Assembly (NCBI GenBank): GCA_036245525.1
Contig: BTPG01000005.1
Span: 212,294,399 to 212,358,398 of the forward strand
DNA: 64,000 nt
Source: Semisulcospira habei
Taxonomy: Eukaryota > Mollusca > Gastropoda > Semisulcospiridae
Direction of reading: 5' to 3'
Part shown: piece by piece, positions 36,593 through 48,084 of the stretch
Numbering within the stretch: the stretch's first letter is position 1
Layout: each line of letters opens with the position of its first letter
Notes under the pieces: model-generated
The model's input: only the letters and a program-made list of their open reading frames with translations
What the model was told of the DNA's origin: nothing
Databases searched by the model: none
Made by a program: the position numbers and the translations under genes

Positions 36593-37548
36593 TGTTACGT
36601 GATTGAATCGTGGTCGTAGAATGATACTACACCATACGCACACACGTAGAGTTCTTTTAAATAAACCTCCGTTCAGCTGCAATCCGTCACACGTGGCTTA
36701 AGGATGTAGACAATACTGGAGTAACAGTTCCAACAATATTTTATTACAGCGATGCGATCTCTACGAAATGCGTTCACAATTGCACCAACAATAGTACAAA
36801 ATCTTCTCAACTCTGACACAAAGCGTCTCTCATACAATGTACATCAGCCTTCACTGCAGATCTCCGTTACTGACAATGAAGCACGATATCTTGCGTAACG
36901 TTCTCTCAATATCAAAGCGTTTTACGATACAATGCAATTATACAACTGAACACTGTACCGACGCTGTTACATCGCAATTCTACAACTGAACAATGTACAG
37001 ACTCTGTTACATCGCAATCCTACGACTGAACAATGTACACAGGTGCTTCCTAGCACGACTCTTTTATAGTGACAGGCTTTCCAGAAAGATCTAGCAAAAT
37101 CGTACAGCACAACCAATCAGAACACAGTACGTACCTAAAACTCAAAGGTGCATTCACACTGGAATATTCTATAAACATCTGGCCGCCTACGATCTTCAAC
37201 TTCTAAGTTAAGAAAATCCGCGGCGCGCGATGACGTCACACAAAAGTAGGCCAGACAGGTCACGACCCTGCCCACTCTAACTGGTAAACAATGCGAACAG
37301 TGCATCAGCACCGGAAGCCAATCGACACGCGGGTAGTAAACAAATGAATATCCGAGTGGTTTCTAGACCTTTCCTGACTCAACTCCGTGTGGCAACAGAT
37401 ACTCAACACCGCACTATTCGTAAACAAAAATAAAATTCACTGAAAAGGTACGTGATTAGAAATCGTGATAGCTCAAATAAACGTCGGATCGTTACCTACG
37501 ATACATGTATGCACGCTCTAACAGAACAACACAACCACAATCGTAACA
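36593..37548 (-). repeat. 3' LTR of the gag-only element
   Basis: 956 bp, about 98 percent alike to 40953-41905 (roughly 15 substitutions and a few indels counted by eye), so the insertion is fairly recent. It carries minus-strand AATAAA near 36740 and the TATA/CRE pair described for the 5' LTR. Confidence 0.93.
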
Positions 37549-37569
37549 TTACCCCCCCCCCCCCCCTTT

Positions 37570-39237
37570 TAGAACGAGATTCCACAAAATTTCTTCTCAA
37601 ATCCAAAAACGGTTGTGGCTGTGTTAAACTACACAAAACCTTAACAAATACAATTTCACAACAAGTTAAATGAAATTAACCACTAAAATAAATAACTCAC
37701 AGTTCTTTCAAAATGTCCCGAATGAAAATATGCTCCTTTAAACTGTTTTGATCACAAACAATTTTTATGGACATCAAAAATATTTCTTTGAAACTGTTCT
37801 GGACAGGTAATCAGCTTCAAAGCTCTCTGAACCATTGATTAAACTAAAAATGAATGTCAGAGTTCACTCCTGGAACAATGTCAAATTATGTGATACAGTT
37901 CCGACTCACAGTTCATACAGTTCAAAGGTCACTGGTCCTGGGTCGAACACTGTCAGCTTATCGCTGTCAATCAATCTCATAAGTTCCGCTTCGTCGAAGT
38001 CTAGCTTTTCCTCCTCCTCTGCATTTTCGTCATTATCATCATCACTATCATCATCTCTCATCTCCAACATCGGCGCACTTGTACTCATCACGACATGGCT
38101 GTTGACCTTTGCCTCCCCCGCGCCATCTCACTACTTTCCTTATCAGCTGCTTCTTCTTTGTCGACGCTGTCCGGCGTCATATTTTCCGTTCTCACTGCTC
38201 TTGCCACTCTCGTTGGCTTTCCTGATGGTCGCGTCCACGTCCGCGGAAAGGCTGAACTTCACTTTGGGGAACATCACTCCATCGATATTACCATCATCGT
38301 CCTCATCAATGAGCAGGCTCTGCATCGTCTCTCTCGTGTTGATTAAATCTTCGACGACCTCTTGACTTTTATATTCATACACCAGCTCCTGGTTATCTCT
38401 CTCATTATCTTCATCCTGCAGCTTCAACATCTCCTTTGTCAGAGGAGCCCCGTCTTGCTCGAATCCCTCGATCTCCTTGTTTTTCGGCGACTCCGTTTGA
38501 TTATTGTGGTGGCGCTCAGCATCGTGCCGCGGGCTACTAAACTCCTGCGCCTGTTTTTGCTGCAGACAGTAGACGGCTCCTCGCTGTTCCACCTCCAGCA
38601 TTTCTCGATCGCTAGCCATGGTCGCGTCCATCTGGCTCTGCAGTGGCTCCAGCGCCTCGCACTTCTCTTCTTCCAACGTGTCTCTCATCATCATCGTCAC
38701 TACTTGTGTTTTGTCAGTCACGTTATGAGGAATGGTATGGTGACTCTTCTCTTCCTGACCTCTCGCAACCGCACATGTTTCAGGTTTCCACTTCGGATCT
38801 GGATCCATTACGTTTCTGGCACCGTTTACATTTCCTATGATGAGGTCATAGACTGGTGTCTTCACGCACAACGCCTTCACCTCTCCTGTTAGATACGGAG
38901 TGTCGACACTGACATTGGCAAGAGGGGTGACTCTCCCAGTACCGTCGGCCAAAATGAGGGTGGTCCATTCATGTAGCTTCTGGTCTTCAGCTATCAAGTC
39001 CTCTCTCACGATGACACAGTTACAACCAGTGTCTCTCAACACTCTCACTGATGCTTTGCCGACAAATCCTGACACCACCGGCATATTCGGCACTTCATTC
39101 TCAGGCAGCGCGATGTTTGAAACTGGTAAGAAAGTAGCCTCATCTCCTACTGGGATGCGTCCATTCTTTTTGAACGATTCAATCAGCTCTGGTGTCGCCT
39201 GCCTTTCTCTAGACTCAAAGTCACTGGATAAAGTCAC
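37570..39237 (-). pseudogene. Aspartic protease and acidic C-terminal frame of the LTR element
   Basis: Minus-strand frame downstream of the knuckle region, entered after the SINE-like insertion at 39238. The protease-like domain has the active-site signature LRDTGCNCVIV (about 39050) and the later IIGNVNGA motif (about 38830). It is followed by a ~200-residue hydrophilic, E/D/Q-rich tail ending near 38143, and a second acidic frame (DDDSDDDNDENAEEEE) at 38091-37906. In a complete gypsy-type element RT would follow; it is absent. From 37906 to 37567 I see no coding signal. Confidence 0.78.
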
Positions 39238-39617
39238 CCCACCCGGGTCTGCCCTGGGGGACTTGGGTGGGGTTAGGTATTTTTTAGTTCCCAGGGTCAC
39301 CCTGGTCAGCCCCACAGGGTGGGTTTTTCTCTCTATTCTGGGGCATGTGTTTCTGTCTACCCGAGGTCCATTCACCTGTATTTGCCTTTTTAAAACTCTC
39401 CCTACTGTCTGCACTGCCTGTAGCGCTTGATATTGGATGTGTGTTGCTAAATGGTCTTGGCTTTATTTAGGCCCCGTGTGTTAGGTTTATTTAATGTATT
39501 TGACCGGCTGGCGACATACATTCAATGTTCTGTTTATTTTTTTTTTTTCACAAGCAGTGCAGGCACGTCCTGAGAAAGCCTTGTTGCTGTCGGGACGCTA
39601 AGCAATGTACAATCGAT
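39238..39617 (+). mobile_element. 380-bp SINE-like element, copy 2
   Basis: Complete copy inside the LTR retrotransposon, flanked by an exact 12-bp duplication GGATAAAGTCAC (39226-39237 and 39618-39629). It starts CCCACCCGGGTCTGCC and ends aagcaatgtacaatcgat. The exact boundaries here define the element, and the copies at 11565 and 48320 agree. The duplication length fits LINE-type target-primed reverse transcription. Confidence 0.92.
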
Positions 39618-39725
39618 GGATAAAGTCACATCATTTGCTAATACAGCGGCGGCTCTGTGTTGAGACGTGGTACTGCTTCTGCCTGCTATCCCGCGATCTT
39701 GGTTGGATCTTCTGATGTTATCGCC

Positions 39726-40869
39726 TCAAGAAACGTCTTTAGAAGGACACCGTATCGCCTTGTGACCTTTCTTTCCACAGAGAAAACATGTCAGGTTCTC
39801 CACCGGCTTGTATTTCGGGGTATCTCTGACGTCGTCGATTTCTTCTGCTGGTGCCGATTCACGCTGCGACTTACTGGACCCGAACTTCATGTTGTGAGCG
39901 TCAAGGTATCTTTGAGTGAAGTCTGCCAGGGCCTTCAGTGACTGGTCTTTTTGCTCTCTGAGGTGGGCGGCCAGGTCCTTGGAATATGCGTTGAGGACTT
40001 GTTCTTTGATGATGAGGTCACACAAGTCCTGGTACTCTCTGTTTAAACCAGCCAGCTCATCCATTTCTCCAGGTAGCTTCTGATTCTCTCAATGAATAGG
40101 CCGGGTGTTTCTCCTTCTTCAGGCTTGCAGTTCCGAAATCGTCCCCTGTAACCCTCTTCAATGAAGTCGTACTGTCTCAACAGGGCAGTTTTCAATTGTG
40201 TATAATCTTCGGCTTCTTCTCTCGGCAGGCGGGTATGAAATTCAAGTGCTTTGCCAGTTAGAAGTGCACTCAGTTTGATAGCCCAATTCTCTTCTTTCCA
40301 GTTATTACTGCTTGCGAAACGCTCGAATCGCTCTAGGTAAGCGTCCATCTTATCTGAGTTCTCAATGAAAGGTGGAAGCTTTGGCGCACGGGCTGTTTGC
40401 TCTCTGCTGGCTAAAGCCGTTGCTTCGTTAGCTCTCTGACTCTATGCCTCTATCTCCATCTGTTTCAGATGTATTTCGTGTTGACGCTGCCTCTCTGCCT
40501 CTTCTCGCTGTTTCTCTGCCTCTTCCCGCTGTTTCTCCGCTTTTTCTCGTTCCGCTTCTCGTTGTTTCTCTGCCTCTCTTCGCTGTTTTTCTGCTTCTTC
40601 TCGTTGAATTTCAAGTTTCCTGATTTCACGCTCTTTAGCCCTTTCTTCTCTCTCCAGTCTCTTTTCTTCTTCGAGTCTCTTTTCTCTTTCTCTCTCCAGT
40701 CTTTCTTTTTCTTCTCTTTCTCGTTTCTTTTCCTCTCTCTCTCCAGTCTCTCCTTTTCTCTCTCCAATCTCTCCTTCTCTCTCTCCTTTACAAACTCGAG
40801 GAGTTGAGTTCCTTCGATTCCACATTCCTTTCCAATTTTCAGGAATGTTTCCATTTCTGATGTCGCCAT
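39726..40869 (-). pseudogene. Gag of the LTR element (coiled coil, capsid-like, CCHC), broken
   Basis: Minus-strand Gag in several blocks. The N-terminus at about 40869 (MATSEMETFLKIGKECG) is followed by a long charged coiled coil of E, K, R and Q repeats (40800-40450), where the frame changes. A capsid-like region runs 40400-40043 (MDAYLERFERFA, NWAIKLSALLTGKA, LKTALLRQYDF). A second block ends with one CCHC knuckle (CFLCGKKGHKAIRC, near 39770). At least two frame disruptions and a stop after the coiled coil make it nonfunctional as read. Domain order is that of gypsy-type Gag. Confidence 0.82.
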
Positions 40870-40952
40870 CTCTGCTTTTCACTGCTGGCTGTTTTCTCCT
40901 GCTACCCTTTCCACTGAACCAACTGAAGAAGGTCTCGTCGGGGTCGCCAAAA

Positions 40953-41905
40953 TGTTATGTGATTGAATCGTGGTCGTAGAATGATACTACACAATACGCA
41001 CACACGTAGAGTTCTTTTTAAATAAACCTCCGTTCAGCTGCAATCCGTCACACGTGGCTTAAGGATGTAGACAATACTGGAGTAACAGTTCCAACAATAT
41101 TTTATTACAGCGATGCGATCTCCACGAAATGCGTTCACAATTGCACCAACAATAGTACAAAATCTTCTCAACTCTAACACAAAGCGTCTCTCATACAATG
41201 TACATCAGCCTTCACTGCAGATCTCCGTTACTGACAATGAAGCACGATATCTTGGGTAACGTTCTCTCAATATCAAAGCGTTTTACGATACACTGCAATT
41301 ATACAACTGAACACTGTACCGACGCTGTTACATCGCAATTCTTCAACTGAACAATGTACAGACTCTGTTACATCGCAATCCTACGACTGAACAATGTACA
41401 CAGGTGCTTCCTAGCACGACTCTTTTATAGTGACAGGCTTTCCAGAAAGATCGAGCAAAATCGTACAACACAACCAATCAGAACACAGTACGTACCTAAA
41501 ACTCAAAGGTGCATTCACACTGGAATATTCTATAAACACCTGGCTACGATCTTCAACTTCTAAGTTAAGAAAATCCGCGGCGCGCGATGACGTCACACAA
41601 AAGTAGGCCAGACAGGTCACGACCCCGCCCACTCTAACTGGTAAACAATGCGAACAGTGCATCAGCACTGAAAGCCAATCGACACGCGGGTAGTAAACAA
41701 ATGAATATCCGAGTGGTTTCTAGACCTTTCCTGACTCAACTCCGTGTGGCAACAGATACTCAACACCGCACTATTCATAAACAAAAATAAAATTCACTGA
41801 AAAGGTACGTGATTAGAAATCGTGATAGCTCAAATAAACGTCGGATCGTTACCTACGATACATGTATGCACGCTCTAACAGAACAACACAACCACAATCG
41901 TAACA
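40953..41905 (-). repeat. 5' LTR of the gag-only element
   Basis: 953 bp LTR, 5' on the minus strand. The U3 part contains a perfect TGACGTCA (41588-41595) and, about 160 bp downstream in the element's orientation, a CTATAAAAG box (41422-41430), a plausible promoter arrangement. Confidence 0.92.
41422..41595 (-). promoter_or_regulatory. Candidate LTR promoter: CRE plus TATA box
   Basis: Minus-strand order: TGACGTCA at 41595-41588, then CTATAAAAG at 41430-41422. The same pair is preserved in the other LTR (37228-37235 and 37071-37079). Activity is inferred from motifs only. Confidence 0.5.
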
Positions 41906-41910
41906 TTGTG

Positions 41911-42120
41911 ACAGAGATAGTTACGAGAGATAGTTAAGACAGAGGTGGTTTAGACATGTCGTTAAGACAAAGGTAGTTTAGACAGAGGTAGTTAAAACAG
42001 GTAGTTAAGACAGAGGTAGTTAAGACAGGGGTAGTGAAGACAGAGGTAGTTAAAACAGAAGTAGTTAAGAAAAGTAGTTAAGACAGGTAGTTAATACAAA
42101 AGTAGTTAAGACAGATGTGG
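41911..42120. repeat. (GTAGTTAAGACAGAG)n minisatellite, right block
   Basis: Continuation of the 36330-36592 array beyond the LTR element. Confidence 0.88.
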
Positions 42121-42129
42121 TTAATGTAC

Positions 42130-43720
42130 ATAAAAAGGTCTTGCCATCAGATATATCCTTATCAGGTTTGGGACGGAAGTTGTAAACAGTATTTGAGGGG
42201 GGAGGGGGAGAGAAATAGTCCAAAATGGCTTTTCATGGCCTATTTCTTGATCTTTTTTTACCATTGACCTTTCCGAAGGATCATTCAAATTAGTATGCAT
42301 AAAAAGGTCTTAACATCAGGTGTCTCTGTACCACGTTTGGGTATAAAATTGTGAATAGTGTCTGAGAAAACAAATTGTGAAAATATGGCTCTTATCTACA
42401 TATTTTATATCCCTTCTGACCTTGACCTTGAGCGAGGTCACTGAAATTGATGGTTTTAAAAAGGTCATGCCACAAAAGTATGGGCCAAGTTTGATGACTG
42501 TGGCTTGAATAGTCTCCGAGACAATGCCAACGTTAAAGTTTACCACAGAATGGGAGTAAATTACTGGTGGTAGTTATTCTGTTTGTGTGTGTGTGTGAAG
42601 TAATTTTCGGCTCATATGCAAAGCAAACGTGAGTATGTTTGGGGCCAGTCATCGTCCGTCCGTCGTCTGCCGTCCGTCGTCAGTTGTCCGGGTAAACTTT
42701 AACGTTAGCATTTTCTCGAAGGCTATTCAAGCCACAGTCTTGAAACTTGGCTAAAGGATACTTTGTGGCAAGACCTTTCTAAACATACTAATTTGAATGT
42801 CCTCTTCAAAGGTCAAGGTCCGAGGTTATCAGAAAATAGATAAAACATAGCCATATCTTGACAACAACAACAAAAATTAAATGTTATCACATCTTCAAAC
42901 CCAAACTTGGTACAACGATACCTGATGATAAGACCTTTCTATGCATACTAGTTTGGTTGACCCCTCGAAAAGGTCAAGGGTCACAATAGACCAGGAAATA
43001 TGTTTTTAAAAAAAGAGAGATATTTTGAAAAAGATGTTTTTTTTTCAGATACTATTCAAAACTTCGTTCCCAAACTTGGTACATAGATAACTGATGGTAA
43101 GACCTGTCTATGCATATTAATTTGGATCACCACTCGGAAAGGTGAAGAGTCACAAGAGGTCGTCAAATTTGTGTAAAATACAATTTCAAAAAAGAAAAGA
43201 AATAGTTTTGTCAACATTTCTGCAAACTTTTCAATCAAATTTAGCACAAAGATTGATAATAATAAAACCTTCCTATGCATACTAATTTATATGACCATTC
43301 ACAAAGGTCAAGGGTTGCGGGATGATCCCAACGTAGGTCAAATAGTCATATTTTGAAAAACATAAAAATTTCTCTTAAATACTATTTTCAACTTCAAACC
43401 CAAATATGGTACAGATATACCTGATGGTAATACCTATCTATGCACTAATTTGGGTGACCCCTCGGAAAGGTCAAGGGTCACGAGAGCACGGTGAATGTGT
43501 GAAAAATGCCAAAATTTGATAGAATTTTTGTTTTTATAAAAGTGCTTGCAAACATCTCAATCGAATTTGGCATAAACGTTGCTGATGGCAAGACATTTCT
43601 ATGCATACTAATTTAGTCGACCCAAGGTGAAGGGTCACGGGCGGTCCACAGGTGTGGGAAAAATGCTTACATTTTGAGAAAACATGGATTTCACCGGCGC
43701 TGTAGCTAGCCCTTTACTTA
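42130..43720. repeat. Foldback array of ~165-bp AGGTCA-containing units
   Basis: From 42690 to 43720, about six diverged direct units contain cttggtacagatacctgatg, gtaagacctttctatgcata, ctaatttgggtgacc and cggaaaggtcaagggtcac. At 42130-42540 about two to three units lie in the opposite orientation (ggtcttgccatcag, caggtttggg). The centre near 42570-42700 holds a GT run and cgtccgtccgtcgtctgccg. This resembles a molluscan inverted-repeat element; no transposase is present. Confidence 0.78.
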
Positions 43721-43985
43721 TTGTCACAAAGTTCACATATATGTAAATCGGTCATACACGTGAGCCATAAGGGCTTTGCCCTTCTTTTTTCGTAAGGGGA
43801 GTAAATTCCTTGTACGACATTTTTGCTCCGGAGTGAATCTGTCCTGGAGAGCCTCGTGCTACACGGCCGCATTTGGCAGCTGTCTGGAAAGACGGTACTT
43901 GGATTTCAGCCGTACTTTGAACTGGAAGCAGTCACTGGTCTCACTGACTCACTCAGCCCCGATACACCACAGCAAGATATGGCTT

Positions 43986-44059
43986 GACCATGATAGTTCA
44001 AGGGTGGTGCCAGAATAGGCGCCAAGCTATTCTGGCACCACCCTTGAACTATCATGGTC
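43986..44059. mobile_element. Palindromic MITE-like element, copy 3 (perfect hairpin)
   Basis: Arms 43986-44018 and 44027-44059 are exact 33-bp reverse complements around an 8-bp spacer (GCGCCAAG). It shares arms with copies at 463, 32331, 53917 and 58575. The right flank retains 'aatgagttaa' at about 44131; the left TTAA is not preserved. Confidence 0.9.
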
Positions 44060-44129
44060 GATCTGTCTCCTGAATTGTTACGCAGTCTGAAGAGAACGAC
44101 TCCAAAATGTGGGTATTTTGTACCTGGGC

Positions 44130-44400
44130 CACAATGAGTTAATGAAGGCACTGCACGTGATGTACTGGTGTTGTGGTGTGTACTAGAAGGCACTGCACGT
44201 GATGCACTGGTGTTGTGGTTTGTACTAGAAAGCACTGCACGTGATGTACTGGTGTTGTGGTTTGTACTAGAAGGCACTGCACGTGATGTACTAGTGTTGT
44301 CGTTTGTACTAGAAGGCACTGCACGTGATCTACTGGTATTGTGGTTTGTACTAGAAGGCACTGCACGTGATGTACTGGTGTTGTGGTTTTGTACTTGTGT
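44130..44400. repeat. 42-bp minisatellite (CACTGCACGTGATGTACTGG), six copies
   Basis: Units gcactgcacgtgatgtactg, gtgttgtggtttgtactaga and ag. Related to the arrays at 34.26 and 45.08 kb through acgtgatgta-ttg-tgttc-tggtttt. Partial copies recur at 44575-44700. Confidence 0.9.
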
Positions 44401-45079
44401 AAAAGGAAGCACACGCAACAGTAAAACGGAGAAAAATTTGCTGAGACCTCGGAGTAGCTAACATGTGTAACAGGTTGGGAAATGGAATGTGACTTGACTT
44501 ACGGAGGATGTGAGTACACGCGCGCTGCTTCCCTGTCCTCGTCACGTTTATCTACAAGCAATCACCGTGGCCATTAATGAACGCGTTGCACATAATGTAT
44601 TGGTGTTCTTGGGGTCACGTTTATCTACAAGCAGTCACCGTGGCCATTTATGAACGCGTTGCACATAATGTATTGATGTTCTTGGCGTGGTTCTCAACTT
44701 GTGAAAACTGTAGCTAAAACTGTAACCACGGTAACGGTGAACAAGACGTCCTTGGACTGATCGATGCCGGGCGCTTTTAGCTGACGTCTGCCCAGATTTG
44801 GCAAGAGACGATACTTCACACCCTCACAACCTAAAAAAAAAGAAGAACGCAAGCCGACTGCAAGACACGGATCCCCATGAGCCCTCGCGACTGCGGTAAG
44901 TTAGTGCGATTGCGGGGGCTTATGAGGATCTATGCCTCTTGCTGAGACCAATTTGTATCCACGTATCTCGGACGGTTGATGCTTTTCGTAGTTCAATGGG
45001 GAAAGATTTCAGAAACCAAAAATGTACTTACATTGGCAGGGAAGGGGTTAATTCAACCGACATTTTGAACCAGAAGCAT

Positions 45080-46190
45080 TCATCAATATCATTAATGGAC
45101 GAGTTGCAATGACGTATTGCTATTCTTGGTGGTGTGTTTTTGTAAAGTGGACGTACTGCACGTGACGTGTTGATATTCGTGGTGGTGTGGTTTTGTACAA
45201 TGTATGTACTGCTCATGACGTGTTAATATTCTTGGTGGTGTGGTTTTGTACAATGTACGTACTGCTCATGACGTGTTGATATTCTTGGTGGTGTGGTTTT
45301 GTACAATGTACGTACTGCTGATGACGTGTTGATATTCTTGTTGATGTTGTTTTGTACAGTGAACGTACTGCTGATGACGTATTAATATTCTTAAAGGTGT
45401 GGTTTTGTGCTTTGGACGTACTGCTAATGACGTAATGCTATTCTTGGTGGCGCGGTTTTGTGAAGTGGACGTACTGCTCATGACGTGTTTACATTCTTGG
45501 TTGGTGGATGTGGTTTTGTACAATGGATGTACTGCTCATGGCGTATTGATATTCATGATGGTGTGGTGTTTTACAATGGCCGGACTGCTCATAATTTGTT
45601 GATATTCATTGTGGTGTGGTTTGTACAATGGCCGGACTGCTCATGACTTGTTGATAAATTATTCATTGTGGTGTGGTTTTGTGCAATGGCCAGACTGCTC
45701 ATGACTTGTTGATATTCTTCGTGGTGTGGTTTGTACAATGGCCGGACTGCTCATGACTTGTTGATAAATTATTCATTGTGGTGTGGTTTTGTGCAATGGC
45801 CAGACTGCTCATGACTTGTTGATAAATTATTCATTGTGGTGTGGTTTTGTGCAATGGCCAGACTGCTCATGACTTGTTGATAAATTATTCATTGTGGTGT
45901 GGTTTTGTGCAATGGCCGGACTGCTCATGACTTGTTGATATTCTTCGTGGTGTGGTTTGTACAATGGCCGGACTGCTCATGACTTGTTGATATTCATTGT
46001 GGTGTGGTTTGTACAATGGCCGGACTGCTCATGACTTGTTGATAAATTATTCATTGTGGTGTGGTTTGTACAATGGCCGGACTGCTCATGACTTGTTGAT
46101 AAATTATTCATTGTGGTGTGGTTTGTACAATGGCCGGACTGCTCATGACTTGTTGATATTCTTCGTGGTGTGGTTTTGAACAAGTTTTTT
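45080..46190. repeat. ~48-bp minisatellite (ACTGCTCATGACTTGTTGAT)
   Basis: About 22 units: actgctcatgacttgttgat, attcattgtggtgtggtttg and tacaatggccgg. Right-hand units form a more homogeneous subfamily, some with a 9-bp aaattattc insertion, and left-hand units are more diverged. Region 44700-45080 holds no recognised gene. Confidence 0.92.
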
Positions 46191-46309
46191 TTTTATTCTT
46201 GTAAAAACGGCGGAACATACAGCGGCCGTAACTCGGTGAAAAAGAGGTCGTGAGGCTGACGCCGGCCGCATGTTATCCGCACACAGCCGTACGAGGGCCA
46301 GCTCGGCCA

Positions 46310-47295
46310 TGGCGTGACCACAGACATGCAGTCTTTGGCGTGACAACAGACATGACGTCCATGGCGTGACAACAGACATGACGTCCATGGCTTGACAACA
46401 GACATGACGTCCATGGCGTGACAACAGACATGCAGTCTTTGGCGTGACAACAGACATGACGTCCATGGCGTGACAACAGACATGAAGTCCATGGCGTGAC
46501 AACAGACATAAAGTCCATGGCGTGACAGCAGACATGAAGTCCATGGCGTGACAACAGACATGAAGTTCATGGCGTGACAACAGACATGACGTCCATGGCG
46601 TGACAACAGACATGAAGTTCATGGTGTGACAACAGACATAAAGTCCATGGCGTGACAACAGACATGAAGTTCATGACGTGACAACAGACATGACGTCCAT
46701 TACGTAGCAACAGACTTGAAGTCAATGGTGTGACAACAGACATAAAGTCCATGGCGTGACAACAGACATGAAGTCCATAGCGTGACAACAGACATGAAGT
46801 CCATAGCCTGACAACAGACATGAAGTCCATGGTGTGAAAACAGACATAAAGTCCATGACGTGACAACAGACATGAAGTCCATAGCGTGACAACAGACATG
46901 AAGTCCATGGCGTGACAACAGGCATAAAGTCCATGACGTGACAACACACATGAAGTCCATGGCGTGACAACAGACATGAAGTCCATGGTGTGACAACAGA
47001 CATAAAGTCCATGGCGTGACAACAGACATGAAGTTCATGGCTTGACAACAGACATGAAGTCCATGGTGTGACAACAGACATAAAGTCCATGACGTGACAA
47101 CAGACATGAAGACCATGGCGTGACAACAGACATAAAGTCCATGACGTGACAACAGACATGAAGTCCATGGCGTGAGAGCAGACATAAAGTCCATGACGTG
47201 ACAACAGACATGAAGTCCATGGCGTGACAACAGACATAAAGTCCATGACGTGACAACAGACATGAAGTCCATGGCGTGACAACAGACATAAAGTC
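46310..47295. repeat. 26-bp minisatellite, about 38 copies
   Basis: Unit catgaagtccatggcgtgac plus aacaga. The unit length is not a multiple of three, so minus-strand frames run open for long distances (MDFMSVVT.. peptides) without being genes. Confidence 0.96.
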
Positions 47296-47395
47296 GATTT
47301 TGTGTTGCTTCCTGTTGACTTGTGTGTTTTGAGTGTTGTATTCAACAATAAAGACCGCCTGTTTGGGACGCACTTCAGTTTTATTTGTTTGTTTG

Positions 47396-47660
47396 TGTAC
47401 ACGTATGCATGTGTGTGTTTTTTGTGTGTGTATGTGTGTGTTTTTTGTGTTGTGTGTGTGTGTGTATGTGTGTGTGTTTGTGTATGTGTGCGTGTGCTTG
47501 TGTGTGTGTGTGCGTGTGTGTGCCTGTGTGTGTGTTTGTGTATGTGTGTGTTTGTGTATGTGTGTGTGCGTGTGTGTTTGTGTATGTGCGTGTGTGTGTG
47601 TCTGTGTGTATGTGTGTGCGTGTGTGTGTGTGTGTCTGTGTGTGTGTGTGTTTGTGTTAA
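47396..47660. repeat. Imperfect (GT)n-rich tract
   Basis: About 265 bp of GT repeats with tatg, tttg and gcgtg interruptions. Frames across it are artefacts. Confidence 0.95.
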
Positions 47661-48084
47661 CCCGTCCGGTGCCAGATGAATCAGATCGTGTTTTTGCAAT
47701 ATTCCTTAATTCAACACTAATAAACCCAATCCGTCCCTGGATCATGGCTAAAAAGTAGTGTCAGCGGGGGCTGTAACGCACGCAGACTCGCCCCAGGCGC
47801 ACGTACAGACTCTCCCACAACAAACGCATACACCGCCACTCAGTCGGGCGCATTCACGCGGTAAAACACAAATACTAGCTCTCAGTCTCCTGTGGCTTTT
47901 TATAAAAGTAAACAACAAAAAACAAAAGAACACTCAAAAGATTAGTACACCACACCTTCCCACACTACAAGCATATCAACACCACATACACATACACTAT
48001 GTAAACGCCAGGCTAGGTAATTGTCTCTCACAATCCAACCTGTTTTACTGGTGTTGTCGCTTGGTAACGTTCTGTCCTCCCACG

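Larger units (their letters stand above)
36593..41905 (-). mobile_element. LTR retrotransposon with gag-protease but no reverse transcriptase
   Basis: A 5.3 kb element read on the minus strand. Direct LTRs: 36593-37548 (3' LTR) and 40953-41905 (5' LTR), with ends TGTTACG..CGTAACA. The flanking 5-bp duplication TTGTG (36588-36592 and 41906-41910) is exact. A primer-binding site lies next to the 5' LTR (minus: TGGCGACCCCGACGAGAC). A polypurine tract, the G-run at 37551-37566 on the minus strand, precedes the 3' LTR. The internal region encodes Gag, a zinc knuckle and an aspartic protease, then an acidic C-terminal frame. No RT, RNase H or integrase motifs are present, so it must depend on another element's enzymes. 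A SINE-like copy sits in the interior. Confidence 0.93.

Noticed and set aside
38143..39414. Conserved minus-strand MQTVGRVLKRQIQVNG peptide at 11.7, 39.4 and 48.5 kb as a small gene
   Set aside because: It is carried by the SINE-like element, so its recurrence follows element copying; in the 39 kb case it is joined by chance to the protease frame.
40442..40882. Host coiled-coil protein gene on the minus strand
   Set aside because: It lies directly after the LTR primer-binding site and leads into Gag capsid-like and zinc-knuckle regions, so it is retroelement Gag.
46143..47745. Minus-strand frames made of MDFMSVVT-type repeats
   Set aside because: Translations of the 26-bp minisatellite in different phases.
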